The position numbers and the translations under genes were made by a program. Shown piece after piece: positions 23,539 to 34,700 of a DNA stretch of 64,000 bases. Under the pieces are notes generated by a model. The model was given only the letters and a program-made list of their open reading frames with translations. It was not told where the DNA came from and did not search any database. The stretch comes from Achromobacter anxifer (GTDB lineage: Bacteria; Pseudomonadota; Gammaproteobacteria; Burkholderiales; Burkholderiaceae_B), in NCBI RefSeq assembly GCF_903652925.1, contig NZ_CAHLAR010000001.1:558001-622000 (forward strand). Direction: 5' to 3'. Position 1 is the stretch's first letter; every line of letters starts with the position of its first letter.

Positions 23539-24741
23539 CTAGCGGCGCGTCACCGCGGCGATGGCGCGCGCAACATACTCGATGTTGCAGTCGGTCAAGC
23601 CGGCCACGCACAGCCGGCCGGATTTGAGCAGGTAGACGGCGTGTTCCCGGCGCAGCGTGTCGACTTGCGGAGGACTCAGCCGCATATAGCTGAAAAGCCC
23701 CTGCTGCTGTTCGACGCAACGCCATGTCTCCGGCTCGCCGGTCAGTTGCGCCAACTCCATGGCCAGGCGGCCACGCAAGCCGGCCAGCCGCGTGCGCATT
23801 TGCTCCAGCTCGTCGGCCCAGAGTTGCCGCAGCGCCGGATCGTTCAGGACGGTGGCCACCAGCGCGGCGCCAAATGTGGGCGGGGTGGAGTAATTGCCCC
23901 GGATCAGCGACTTGAGCTGGCCGAGGGCGCTGTCCGCCGCGCCTTCATCGCGGCAGATAACGTGCAGCGCGCCGCAACGTTCGCCGTAGAGCGAGAAATT
24001 CTTGGAAAAGGAACTGGCGACCAGGCATTCCATACCGGCGCGAGCCATCATCCGGATAGGGGCGGCGTCCGCGTCCAGGCCGCCTCCGAACCCTTGGTAG
24101 GCAAGGTCGAAGAAGGGAATCAGCCTCTGCCGCGCAAAGAGCGCGGTGAGAGCGTCCCATTGGTCCGCGGAAAGGTCCACGCCGGTCGGGTTATGGCAAC
24201 TGGCGTGCAGCACGACGATGGAACCGGCAGGCAGCGCCTGCAGGGCGGCCTGCATCTGCGCGAAGCGCACGGTGGCCGTCGCGGGGTCGTAGTAGGGATA
24301 CTCGTGCACCGCGAAGCCCGCCTGGCGAAAGATCTGGCCGTGGTTCTCCCAGGTCGGATCGCTGACCCAGACCTCGGCCTCGGGGCAGGTGCGGCGCAGC
24401 AGGTCTGCGCCCAGTTTCAACGCGCCCGTGCCGCCGACGCTTTGCACGGTCACGATCCGTTCCGGTTCCGCGCTGTCCGTCCCGAACACCAACGATCTCG
24501 CGGCGTTGCGGTAGGGCGCCGATCCCGGGATGGGCAGGTAGGGATGCGGCTTGCCTGCCTGCAGCAGCATGTCGCTGGCCTGGCGCACGGCGCGCATTAC
24601 CGGGATGCTGCCGTCCTCGGCGAAGTAGGTGCCGATGCTGAGACTGACTTTGTGGGGCGCGGGATCATTCTGGAAAGCTTCAACCAGCGCGAAGATCGCA
24701 TCGCCGGCCTCGGCCGGCTGGGGAGAGAAAAGGGACTGCAT
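23539..24741 (-). CDS. Aromatic/aspartate aminotransferase (class I)
   Basis: A 400-residue PLP enzyme of the TyrB/AspC family. Visible features are the start FSPQPAEAGDAIFALVEAF, KVSLSIGTYFAEDG, VLHASCHNPTGVDLS, FFDLAYQGFGGG and the lysine motif VASSFSKNFSLYGERCG. It moves the amino group of an aromatic or acidic amino acid to 2-oxoglutarate. The context (exported amidohydrolase, Bug receptor, FAH hydrolase) suggests a catabolic rather than biosynthetic role; that is inference. GAGGC lies before the ATG. Confidence 0.92.
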   Translation of the reverse strand: MQSLFSPQPAEAGDAIFALVEAFQNDPAPHKVSLSIGTYFAEDGSIPVMRAVRQASDMLLQAGKPHPYLPIPGSAPYRNAARSLVFGTDSAEPERIVTVQSVGGTGALKLGADLLRRTCPEAEVWVSDPTWENHGQIFRQAGFAVHEYPYYDPATATVRFAQMQAALQALPAGSIVVLHASCHNPTGVDLSADQWDALTALFARQRLIPFFDLAYQGFGGGLDADAAPIRMMARAGMECLVASSFSKNFSLYGERCGALHVICRDEGAADSALGQLKSLIRGNYSTPPTFGAALVATVLNDPALRQLWADELEQMRTRLAGLRGRLAMELAQLTGEPETWRCVEQQQGLFSYMRLSPPQVDTLRREHAVYLLKSGRLCVAGLTDCNIEYVARAIAAVTRR

Positions 24742-24787
24742 GGAACTGCCTCATGGATGGGATGGCGGCCATGGCCAGGCCGGGATG

Positions 24788-25699
24788 TCAGCGCGACGGC
24801 TGTATTTGCACCGCCAAGGTGCCGATGCCTTCGATCGTCGCGCTGATTTCATCGCCGATCTTCAGGAAAGTGCCTTGTGGCGCGCCGACGCCGGCGGGCG
24901 TGCCGGTCAACACCAGGTCGCCGGGCTCCAGTGTCATGATGCGGCTCAGGGTCGCCAGCTGTTCGCGGATGTCGAAGACCATTCCGCTCGTGCGCGCGTC
25001 CTGCTTGAGCTGGCCGTTGACGCTGAGCTTCATCCCCAGGTCCATGGGGTCGCGGATGAAGGCGGCGGGTACCAGCCGCGGTCCGAGCGGGCAACTGGTG
25101 TCGTGCGCCTTGCCGGCCACCCAGTCCAGCTTGTAGAAGGTGTCGGGAGCCTTGTTGAGGTCGCGGGCCGACATGTCCACGGCAACGGTGTACGCCGCCA
25201 CATGGTCCAGCGCTTCCTCCGGGCTGAGGTTCCGGGCGGTTTTGCCGATGACGAGCGCCAGTTCGATTTCCCAATCCAGGCGCTCGCAGGCGATGGGCAT
25301 GCGCACCGTGGGGCCTTCGCCGACCACGGCCTGCCGCGGCGGCTTGAAGAAAAAGAACAGCCGCTGCGCCGACTTGTCGGCCGCGTTCGGCACGTTCATT
25401 TCCGCTAGGTGGTCGTGATAGTTCGCGCCGGCGCAGAGCACCTTGCCTGGATACTGCAGCGGAGCCAGGTGGCGGACCGGCTCGGCGATTTCGTGGCCGG
25501 CCAGCGCCGCGCGGCGAGCGGCCGCCTGTTCAAGCAAGGCCAGCGAACCCGGCCAGTCATCGAACAGATTCCGTACCGATGTGTCCAGGGCTGGCAGATC
25601 CAGCGCCCGGGCGCAGGCGGCCAAGGGATAGTGCTTGCCTTCGAGTTCCAGGCAGGCGACGGGACGCGAATCCACGTCCAGGGTAGTCAGAGCGAACAT
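24788..25699 (-). CDS. Fumarylacetoacetate hydrolase (FAH) family protein
   Basis: A 303-residue protein. Hallmarks are CAGANYHDHLAEMN, the acidic metal site WEIELALVIGKTARNL, AAYTVAVDMSARDLN and the LTGTPAGVGAPQGTFLKIGD end found in FAH-type 2-keto-enoate hydratases, isomerases and C-C hydrolases. The frame is open to 25888, but ATG 25699 (MFALTTLDV) is chosen because AGGA lies just upstream and the family begins here. Its spacing of 40-50 bases to both neighbours fits one operon. The exact reaction is not predictable. Confidence 0.9.
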   Translation of the reverse strand: MFALTTLDVDSRPVACLELEGKHYPLAACARALDLPALDTSVRNLFDDWPGSLALLEQAAARRAALAGHEIAEPVRHLAPLQYPGKVLCAGANYHDHLAEMNVPNAADKSAQRLFFFFKPPRQAVVGEGPTVRMPIACERLDWEIELALVIGKTARNLSPEEALDHVAAYTVAVDMSARDLNKAPDTFYKLDWVAGKAHDTSCPLGPRLVPAAFIRDPMDLGMKLSVNGQLKQDARTSGMVFDIREQLATLSRIMTLEPGDLVLTGTPAGVGAPQGTFLKIGDEISATIEGIGTLAVQIQPSR

Positions 25700-25742
25700 G
25701 GGTGATGATCCTGCGGGATTGAGTAAAAGACGGCGGCCGGAT

Positions 25743-26801
25743 TCAATCGGCCACGAAGCCGGATTGGGCCACGGTGTCGCGCCATTGTTCGAACTGCTCG
25801 CGCGCCAGCGCATCGACTTTCTGCGGCGGTCCGCCGGCAGGTCGCATGCCCAGTTCGGCGATGCGGGCAGCCACGTCGGGGAGGGCAAGGATATCGGTCA
25901 CCGCCGCGTTCAATTTGCCGATGACAGGCTCCGGGGTGCCGGCCGGTACATAGAGCCCAGCCCAGCCCGAGGTCTCCAGGTCGCCCAGGCCCAGTTCGCG
26001 CATGGTCGGCGTCTGAGGCAAGGCGGGTTCGCGTTGGGCGCTGAACGTCGCGAGCGTGCGCAGCTTGCCTGCCTGCGCCAGTGGCACCACTTCGCCAGCG
26101 TCCATCACGATGGCGTTGATATGGCCGCCCAGCAACGCGGTGACGGCGTCCTTGCCGCCCTTGAAGGCGACGTGCTCCAGCGGCGTGCCCAGGCGCTTGG
26201 CCAGCGATACGCCCAGAAAATGCTGCAGGCTGCCGGTGCCCGAGGTGCCGTAGAACGTCTTGTCGGGGTTCTGCCTGGCCCAGGCGCGGAATTCCTCGAA
26301 CGAGGTGATGGGCGAATCGGCGGCCACGGCGAGCACGATGTCCCAGCTCACCAGCTGGGTTACGGGCTTCAGGTCGGTGAATGGCGCATAGCTGAGTTGC
26401 CGGAACAGATGCGGGTAGAGAAAGATGGCCACGCCGGGCGCCACCAACAGCGTGTTGCCGTCCGGGGCCGCGCCCTTGACCGCTTGAACGGCGATGCGCG
26501 TTTGCGCGCCAGGGCGGTTTTCAACCACCACTGGCCGATCCAGCCGACTGGGCAGTTTCTCCGCCACGATCCGGGCGATGCTGTCGAACGAGCCGCCCGC
26601 GGGCAGGCCGACAACCAGCTTGGCGGGCTGTTGCTGCGCATGGCTGGCCGTCGCCGCAAGCATGCTTGCCAACGCCAGGAACTTGAGGCGGGAAATCAGG
26701 GAGCATCGGCGGGGCGAGCCGCAATTTTCCTTGCGGATGGCGGACTGCGGACGAGCCGGATCAGGCTGCGCGGTGCCAGCGTCAGGCATGGCTATCTTCA
26801 T
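25743..26801 (-). CDS. Bug-family (TctC) solute-binding protein with long leader
   Basis: A 352-residue receptor. The Bug core begins at PAKLVVGLPAGGSFDSIARI, with VVVENRPGAQTRIAVQAVK, APDGNTLLVAPG and EHVAFKGGKDAVTALLGGH in the usual order. The hydrophobic signal segment (LKFLALASMLAATASHA) is preceded by an unusually long n-region of about 35 residues. The ATG at 26801 is supported by GGAGACAAA immediately before it, and no better internal ATG exists. It heads the operon with FAH hydrolase, aminotransferase and amidohydrolase. Confidence 0.9.
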   Translation of the reverse strand: MKIAMPDAGTAQPDPARPQSAIRKENCGSPRRCSLISRLKFLALASMLAATASHAQQQPAKLVVGLPAGGSFDSIARIVAEKLPSRLDRPVVVENRPGAQTRIAVQAVKGAAPDGNTLLVAPGVAIFLYPHLFRQLSYAPFTDLKPVTQLVSWDIVLAVAADSPITSFEEFRAWARQNPDKTFYGTSGTGSLQHFLGVSLAKRLGTPLEHVAFKGGKDAVTALLGGHINAIVMDAGEVVPLAQAGKLRTLATFSAQREPALPQTPTMRELGLGDLETSGWAGLYVPAGTPEPVIGKLNAAVTDILALPDVAARIAELGMRPAGGPPQKVDALAREQFEQWRDTVAQSGFVAD

Positions 26802-26896
26802 TTTGTCTCCACGGTCTTTTTATTGGAATCGACCCTGGCGGTGATTTTAGGCGGATGGTGAAAACCGTCTAATGAAGATAAATCATCTGGTGAAAG

Positions 26897-28498
26897 CTAA
26901 ATGGAATTCATGTGCGGAAGCCCTGCCGCAGCCGCCCAGACCTCGACCCGGTTGCGTCCCGCGTTCTTCGCCTGGTACAGGGCCTGGTCGGCCTTGGCCA
27001 TCACCTGTTCCACGTCAGGGTCGTCGGACGGCCACAGCGCGACGCCGATGGACACCGTGATGTGTCCCGCCGCCTGCGGCATGGCGTGGCCGGCCGTTGC
27101 CGCCCTGATGCGCTCGGCGACCTTTTCGGCGGTGTCGCGCGAGGCGTCCGGCATCAGGACCAGGAACTCTTCGCCGCCGACGCGGCACGGCGCGTCTTCC
27201 GTCCGTACGCTGGCCCTGAGGATCGCGGCCAGCGCGATCAGGACCTGGTCTCCGACCGCATGCCCGAAGGTGTCGTTGACGCGCTTGAAGTGGTCCAGGT
27301 CCAGCGCCAGCGCCGCGAACGGCTGTAGCGTCTGCTGCTGGCGCGCGACCGCCAGCGCCAGGCCTCTGCGGTTGAAAAGGCCGGTCATGGGGTCGGTGAT
27401 GGTGTCGGAGTTCAGCTTGTCGATGCGCCGGGTCTGGGAACTCTGGCTGGTCGTCACGGCATTCCTGAGGCGCGCCGCTTCGTAGTACCAGCCTTTGATC
27501 TTGCCGAGGTCGCTGGCGGAAGCGTCGGGCTGGTCCCGTTCAATGACCTGCGCCAGTTCCTCTAGGGGCCGGGAAATCCAGCGGCCCAACAGGTAGATCG
27601 CCAGGAACATGATCAGGCCCAGGGGCAAGGCGTAGAGCACGACCCGGCTCGTCAGGCTTTGCAGGGGGCGCAGCGTTTCGTCCAGCGGCCGTTGCGCCAC
27701 TACGCCCCAGCCGCCGTGCTTGAGCGCGGCGTAGCCGGCCAGCATGTGATTGCCCAGGGTGTTGACCACGGGCATTGCGCCGGTCTCGCCGCGCAGCAGG
27801 GCGTCGACGGCCGCGTTGCTCTTTTCGCTGGTGCCGATGCGTTCCTTGTCCTTGTGGTAGATGATGGTCCCCGTGCCGTCGACGACATAGAGATAGGAGC
27901 CGTCGCGGTAGAAGTGTTCTCCCACCAGCTTGTCGAATTCGTTGCCTTGCCGCAGCGGCATGGCGGTGATGATCGTGCCGGCATAGGCGCCATGCGCGTC
28001 GGTGTAGGGTTCGGAAAAGGCCAGGACGAGCTTCCCCGCCATGCCTATGTAGGGCGTCGATATCTGGCCCTTCATGCGTTGGGGGCCGGACGCCAGTTGT
28101 TGCCGCACCAGCGTCTTGCCGTCGAAGCCGAGGTTGGGCGGCGCGGTGGCCAGGATGGTGCCATTCTTGTCGGTGATGGCCGCGGTCATGACGCCGTCGG
28201 CTTGATGGACCAGGCGCGCCAGCTCGTCTTCCAGCGCCGTCTTCGATCCCTGCAGGTGCGGCGCCCGCTCGGCGGAAAGGATCAGCTGCCGCTGTATGGA
28301 TTCGATGTACAGGTCGGTGACTTCGGCCAGCTTGACCGCATAGGCCCTGTTGGCCTCGAGCGTGTTGGCGATCAGTTGTTCGCGCTGGACCAGATAGGCC
28401 GCGTAGAGCGTATTGACGAAGGCGATCAACCCGCTCGCCAGCGCCAGCACGGTGACGAGCCGGCGCAACTTCAGTCTGGGCATTGCAGCAGTGGCCAA
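26897..28498 (-). CDS. Membrane diguanylate cyclase with Cache-type sensor domain
   Basis: A 533-residue protein. Order: TM1 (VTVLALASGLIAFVNTLYAA), an extracytoplasmic Cache-like sensor of ~250 residues (VMTAAITDKNGTILATAPPN; DGSYLYVVDGTGTIIYH), TM2 (VVLYALPLGLIMFLAIYLL), a HAMP-like linker and a GGDEF domain. The active-site loop is GGEEF, an accepted variant, and an RxxD inhibitory site (RTED) lies five residues before it, so product inhibition by c-di-GMP is expected. The TTG at 28498 is the start because GAAGGAG lies about seven bases ahead; the ATG at 28483 lies too far from it. It is divergent from the giant autotransporter and may control adhesion. Confidence 0.92.
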   Translation of the reverse strand: MATAAMPRLKLRRLVTVLALASGLIAFVNTLYAAYLVQREQLIANTLEANRAYAVKLAEVTDLYIESIQRQLILSAERAPHLQGSKTALEDELARLVHQADGVMTAAITDKNGTILATAPPNLGFDGKTLVRQQLASGPQRMKGQISTPYIGMAGKLVLAFSEPYTDAHGAYAGTIITAMPLRQGNEFDKLVGEHFYRDGSYLYVVDGTGTIIYHKDKERIGTSEKSNAAVDALLRGETGAMPVVNTLGNHMLAGYAALKHGGWGVVAQRPLDETLRPLQSLTSRVVLYALPLGLIMFLAIYLLGRWISRPLEELAQVIERDQPDASASDLGKIKGWYYEAARLRNAVTTSQSSQTRRIDKLNSDTITDPMTGLFNRRGLALAVARQQQTLQPFAALALDLDHFKRVNDTFGHAVGDQVLIALAAILRASVRTEDAPCRVGGEEFLVLMPDASRDTAEKVAERIRAATAGHAMPQAAGHITVSIGVALWPSDDPDVEQVMAKADQALYQAKNAGRNRVEVWAAAAGLPHMNSI

Positions 28499-28774
28499 GG
28501 CGAAGCTCCTTCAACAACGCTTCTGATCGGTGAATCGGGGCCCTTCGCGCCGGGCCGTGCCTGTTCGGCGCGCGTATGGAGCTTGCAGTTTTGCGGCAAG
28601 CCTGCGTCAAGTCAAGATGCCGGACCTGGCGACGTTTGGTCGAGGCAATTCCACGTTTCGTCGAAAAAAACGTGATCTCTCGCGGGCTCTGGAAAAAAAT
28701 CGATCCGTTTTCGATTTGAGCCGATACAGCCGGGCCGGCGCGGGCGGGCCCAGGTTGCCAGCAAGGGATGAAAC
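28499..28774. promoter_or_regulatory. Divergent control region with two perfect dyads
   Basis: The 276 bases between the cyclase and autotransporter genes contain CACGTTT (28652-28658)-N9-AAACGTG (28668-28674), with an inner TTTCG-T-CGAAA palindrome, and AAATCGA (28697-28703)-N7-TCGATTT (28711-28717). Both lie on the autotransporter side in an A/T-rich patch and look like operators for one or two dimeric regulators. No gene is seen here. Confidence 0.5.
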
Positions 28775-31700
28775 ATGAAGAAGCCGACGAGCCGCAAGGC
28801 GGCGCGCAACTACACGCTTGCCGCATTCGGACAACCAACGCGTGCGATATGGCCCCAGCTGGGCTGGCTGCCGTCGATGTCGGCCACCGCCATCGGCCTG
28901 CTACTGGCACAGCCGGCGATGGCCGACATCACCTGTCCGCCGCCCAGCTCTTCCACGTCCGCCTCGTGCACCGTCTATTCCGACCAGAGCGGCAACGTGA
29001 TCGTCGACTACACGGCGAATGCGGGCAGCGGTACCGGCGACGGCGGCTATGGCGGCAATTACCTGGTGGACAACGACGGCATGCTGGGGCCCAATCCGCC
29101 GCAATCGCCGTTGTTCGTGCGCCTGAAGGGCGGGGCGGGGTCGCCCGACGGCAATAGCGGCGGCACGGCTGGCGGCAATGGCGGCTACATCATCATCTCC
29201 AGCACCGGCTCCTCGTACATCAACGGCACGCCCGCGGAAACGGCGCAAGGCACGGCCCCGGGGATCTGGGACGACGCCAGCGCGCAGTTCGGCATCTATG
29301 GTGCGTCGGTGGGCGGCGTGGGCGGGACGCCGCCGGATGCGGTCCTGGGCGGCGGCAATGGCGGCCGGGGGGGCGATGGTTCGCTCGTCAGCATCGGTAA
29401 CGCCGGGGAGGTGCAGGTGGTGAGCTTGCCCTATGGCGGCGTGGGCATCTACGGCGCGAGCATAGGCGGCGCGGGCGGCAACCAGGACAACATTGCCGGC
29501 AGCGATCAGGTGGGCGGCCACGGCGGCGACAGCAATGCCGCCAACATTACGAATACCGCAAGCGTCAGCGTATCTTCCAACAAGGCGGGCCGCTATGCCT
29601 GGGGCATAGGCGCGGAGTCCATTGCGGGCGACGGTGGCGTCTACAACGGCAAGGGCGGCACGGCGGGCGCGGCCAACACCGCCAACGTCACGATGATCAC
29701 GAACAGCGGCAATGTGCAGGTCTCCGCGGATCTGCCGGGCGGCTCCACCAGTAATGCCTTTATCAACGGCGTGCGCGGCCTGTACGCCGCCAGCCAGGGC
29801 GGCGCGGGCTATACCTCCAGCGACGGCAGCGACGACGGCGGCGATGGCGGCGGCTTCAGCGCGGTCGCGGTCTTCAACCAGGGCAAGGTATCGGTCTCCA
29901 GCAATTCGGTCCCGCAGCCGGCCAGCCTCGCGGGGCTGTCGGGCGGCATCGTGGTGATCGGCCGGGGCGGCAATGGCGGCAAAGGCCCGCAGACCATCGT
30001 CGGCAGCAACGGCAGGGTGGGCGGCAAGGGCGGCTCGACCTCCATGACAGCCACCGTCGCGCTGAGCGACGGATCGTCGGTTGCCACCACCGGCGATTAC
30101 CTGCCTGGCGTAAGCGTGGTCAGCGTGGGCGGCAATGGGGGCGCCGGTCGCGAAGACAGCGACGGCGCCAACGGCGGCAACGGCGGCACGGTGCAGGTCA
30201 GCATGGATGGCAGCGCCAGCATTTCGACTTCCGGCACGCAGTCCCACGGGATCGCCGCGCGCAGCTACGGCGGCACGGGTGGCGGCGTGGAGACCAGCAG
30301 CGGCGTGGTGGATTTCCGGCCGGAGAATGCCGGCGTCGGCGGAGCGGGCGGCACGGTCAACGTGACCACGGGCGACGCTTCCAGCGGCAGCGCGGGCGGC
30401 AAGATCCAGACCCAGGGCGGCTATGCGATCGGGATCCTGGGCCAATCGATGGGCGGGATCGGCGGTACCACCACCGACAGCTTCGAGCTGTTTGGCAACG
30501 CAGGAGCCGATGCCGGCAACGGCGGCGCCAGCGGCACGGTCAACATCGATAGCCGCAGTTCCATCTCGACCATCGGGGTCTCGTCCCACGGCATCGTGGC
30601 GCAAGCCATCGGCGGCGGGGGCGGCACGGCGGGCGCCAGCGGCGGCATCATCGCGGTGGGCGGCGGCGGCGGCAGCGCGGTCGCCGGCGGCACCGCGATG
30701 GCCACGCAGAACGGCCTCTTGAGCACCAGCGGCTCCGCGGCCATGGGCATGGTCGTGCAGTCGATAGGCGGGGGCGGCGGCGATGGCGGCAGCGCCAATG
30801 GCGTGGCGGTGGTGGGTGGCACGGGCGGCGGCGGCGGCGCGGGCGGCCAGGCGACCGCGAACCTGGGCAGCTACTCGGTCCAGACCCAGGGCGACCATGC
30901 CTACGGCATCGTGTCGCAGGCGGTCGGCGGCGGCGGCGGCACGGGGGGCGCGGCTTCCGCCTACGACGCCGGCGTGGGCTTCACCATGGCGGTCGCAGTG
31001 GGCGGCACGGGAGGCGGTGGCGGCGCCGGCGGCGTGGCGGCCGCCAATGTGACCAACGCCACGGTCTCGACAGGGGGCAGCGACGCGCATGGCGTGATCG
31101 TGCAGTCGGTCGGCGGCGGTGGCGGCGCGGGCGGCGCCTCGGTGGCGCAGGCGCTGACCCTGGCCGTGCCCGCCCCCGACGCCTCGTTCGGCGTGGCGGT
31201 CAGCTTCGCCGTGGGCGGCTCGGGCGCCAACGGCGGCGCCGGCTCCAGCGCCGTGGCCGTCTTGGACAATGCCACCATCGCGACGCAGGGCGCCAATGCG
31301 CAGGGCGTCATCGTGCAATCCATCGGCGGCGGCGGCGGCCTGGGCGGCAGCGCGTCCGCCACGTCCACTGTAATTGGAACCGGCGATTCCATCGGAGGAT
31401 CGCTGCAGGCGGCATTGGGCGGCAGCGGCGGCTCAGGCAGCCCGGGCGGCGCCGCGTCGCTGACCATGAAGGGCGGCAGCGCCACCACCTGGGGCGACTC
31501 CGCCAATGCGATCCTGGTGCAGAGCGTGGGCGGCGGCGGAGGCGCCGGCGGCATAGGCTCGGCCACGGGCCGCAGCGCGGGCACGGCAGCCAACGTCTCG
31601 ATCACGGCGGGCGTGGGCGGCATAGGCGGGGGCGGCGGCGATGGCGCGGCCGCCAACCTGGCGACGGATGCCGACAGCTGGCTGACCACCCATGGCGACG

Positions 31701-34700
31701 GCGCGCGCGCCGCGCTGGTGCAATCCATAGGCGGGGGCGGCGGGGCGTCGCAGGGCGGCCAGGTCGGCCTGCAAGTGAGCACCGGGGAAGAAGACGGCAA
31801 CATCGATTTTTCGGGATCGGTGTCGGTGGGGCGCGGCGGCCTGGCAGGCGGCAACGGCGGCGCGCTGGCGCTCGACAGCGACGGCAAGATCATCACTTAC
31901 GGCGCCGACGCGGACGGCCTGCTGGCGCAAAGCATAGGCGGCTCGGGCGGCCTGGGCGGCGCGGTCGGCGGCGATAGCGGCGGCTCCAATTCCCTGCCCG
32001 AGGTGGACGATGCCGGAACCGGCTACAAGCTGGACGTCTATGTCGGCGGTTCCGGCGGCAAGGGCGGCAATGGCGGCGCCATCGGCAGCAGCAGCGCGCC
32101 GGCCAGCCTGGGTGCCTACATCCAGACCTATGGCGACTACGCCGACGCGGCGGTCCTGCAGTCCATCGGCGGCGGCGGCGGAGCGGGCGGCGCGTCCACG
32201 GTGTCCTCCAGCGTCTCGACGTCCAGCGTGACGCTGGCCGTGGGCGGCCGGGCAGGCGGCGGCGGTTCGGGGGGCGACATCACGGCCTTCCTGAACGGCA
32301 ATGGCGGCAACAGCTTCAATACGCAGGGCTATGGCGCGATGGGCCTTGTGCTGCAGTCGGTCGGCGGCGGGGGCGGCACGGCCGGTTCCGGATCGCCGCG
32401 GGCCAGCGGCCAGATGTCGCTGGGCGGGCTGGGCGGCGCCGGCCAGACTGGAGGAAACATCACGGTCACCGGCGGCAGCTGGGCCAGCATCCTGACCCAG
32501 GGCGACAGCGCTTACGGCATGGTGATGCAATCGATCAGCGGCGGCGGCGGCATCGCGATGGCGGGCAGTTCAGCATCGGCCGCGAATCCAGGCAGCCTGC
32601 AGTTCGGCATGACCGCGGGCAACGTCAGCGGAGGCGGCGGCAATGGCGGCGCCATCAATGTCACGACCGGACTGGACCTCAGCACCCATGGCGCCCGGGC
32701 CATCGGCGTGATCGCTCAGTCCATCGGCGATGGCGGCGGCATAGCCACCACTGGCGCCGCAAGCGGCGTCGGCTCGATCGGGCTGGGCAGCCGGCGCGCC
32801 TCGGGCGACGTCTCGAACGGCGGCAGCGTCACGCTGGACCTGAGTTCCAGCGTGACGACGTATGGCGCGGGCGCGCACGGCATCGTCGCCCAGTCCATCG
32901 GCGGCGGCGGGGGCATCGTGGGCGACGTGGCCCAGCCCATCCAGCTGAATCCCGCGGGCTTCGCCACGCCGTCGATTGCCTTCTACGGCGGCGATGGCGG
33001 GGCGGTCAGCGTGAAGTACGACGGCTCCCTGCTGACCAATGGCGACCAGGCCTACGGCATCATCGCGCAATCCGTCGGCGGCGGCGGCGGGCTGGCGGGC
33101 GGCCCGCAGGGCGGCTTTGCGGGGTCCGTCGGATACGGCGGCGTCGCGGGTCCCGTGTCGGTCACGCAGTCCGGCACCCTGAAGGCGAGCGGCTCGGGCT
33201 CGGTCGGCATCTTTGCGCAAAGCGACGGCGGCGACGACGCGCAGGCGGTCAATGTCGTGGTCAACGGCGCCGTGCAGGGCGGGTCGGGCGCCGGCAGCGG
33301 CGTCTGGATCGTCGACGGGGCAAGCAACCGCCTGACCGTCAACGCCGGCGCCACGCTGGCCGCGCTGTCGGGCGTGGCGGTGCGCTATGACGGCTGGTCC
33401 GGCGTGGCCATCGACAACTACGGCACGCTGTCCGGCAGCGTGCTCTGCTCCAGCACCGGCTCTGGCGGCGGGTGCTCGCTAAGCAACCACGCGGGCGCAA
33501 CGGCCACCGATGGCGTCACCTATGACGCCAAGGTTGCCAACGAAGGCCTGATCGTGCTGGGCGAGCCGGCCCAGTTCCAGACGCTGACGGTCAGCCGCAG
33601 CTTCAGCCAGACCGGCGGCGGCGTGCTGCGCGCCGACGTGGATTTCGACGCCATGCAGTCTTCGCGCATGGTGGTGCAGGGCGACGCCGGCCTGGACGGC
33701 GCGGTGGACGCGCGGCCGCGGGCGCTGCTGCCCAACCGCGAGCTCGCCGTCGTGACGGTGCAGGGCAATTCGCAGGGCGCATTGCAAGCCGTCGACAGCC
33801 CGGTCTACGACTATCAGACGCGCCAGGTCGGACAGGACACGCGCATCACCGTCGCGTCCGCCGATTTCAATGCGCCGTCCATGGACTTGAAGGCGAACCA
33901 GAGCCAGGTGGCGAACCACCTGCAACGCATCTGGAACGCCGGCGGCAACTCGGCGCTGGCGCCGTTGTACGCGCAGCTGGATCTGGCGTCGCGCCAGGGC
34001 GCCAGCGCCTATCGCGACAGCGTCGCCAGCCTGTCGCCGGGTGTGACGGTCGCGCCGGCGCTGCAGTCGGCCGTGAACCTGGGGCAATTCACCGGCGCGA
34101 TGATGTCGTGCCCGACCTTCACGGCGGCGGATGCGCTGACGGGCGAACAGAACTGCTTCTGGGGGCAGGTCAGCGGCCGTTCCACCAGGCAGGACGGCAG
34201 CCGCGGCACCTCGGGCTTCGACTACGACACCGTCACGTACCAGTTCGGCGGCCAGCGCGAGATCAGCCCGGGCTGGTTCCTGGGCGGTTCGGCCGCCTAC
34301 GAGAGCAGCCGCGTGCGCGCCAGCGACGGCAGCGTGCGTGGCAGCGGCGACAGCGGCTACGCCGGCGTGGTGGTGAAGCGCCAGGACGGTCCGTGGGTCT
34401 ACGCCGCGGCGCTGGGCGGCGGTTACGGCGGATACCGCATGGACCGGAACATCGGCATCGCCGGCTACCAGGAGACCGTGAACAGCCGCCCGGACGTGTA
34501 CGGGTTCAACGCGCGCCTGCGCGTCGCGCGCAGCTTCGTGCATGGCGACCTGTACGTGAAGCCCTACGTGGACCTGGATTTCAGCTACACGCGCATGCCG
34601 GCGTACCAGGAGTCCGGCTCCAATCCGCTGGCGCTGTCGGTCGACAGCAACGACCAGTTCGTCGTGGGCGTGTCGCCCATGATCGAACTGGGCGGCCGCG

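Noticed and set aside
28901-31318. An 805-residue minus-strand open frame opposite the autotransporter
   Set aside because: It is Ala/Arg/His-rich, mirrors the glycine codons of the passenger and has no start signal or domains.
30590-33100. CRISPR-like periodic repeats
   Set aside because: The periodicity is in coding sequence, unequal in length, diverged in DNA and explained by the autotransporter passenger.
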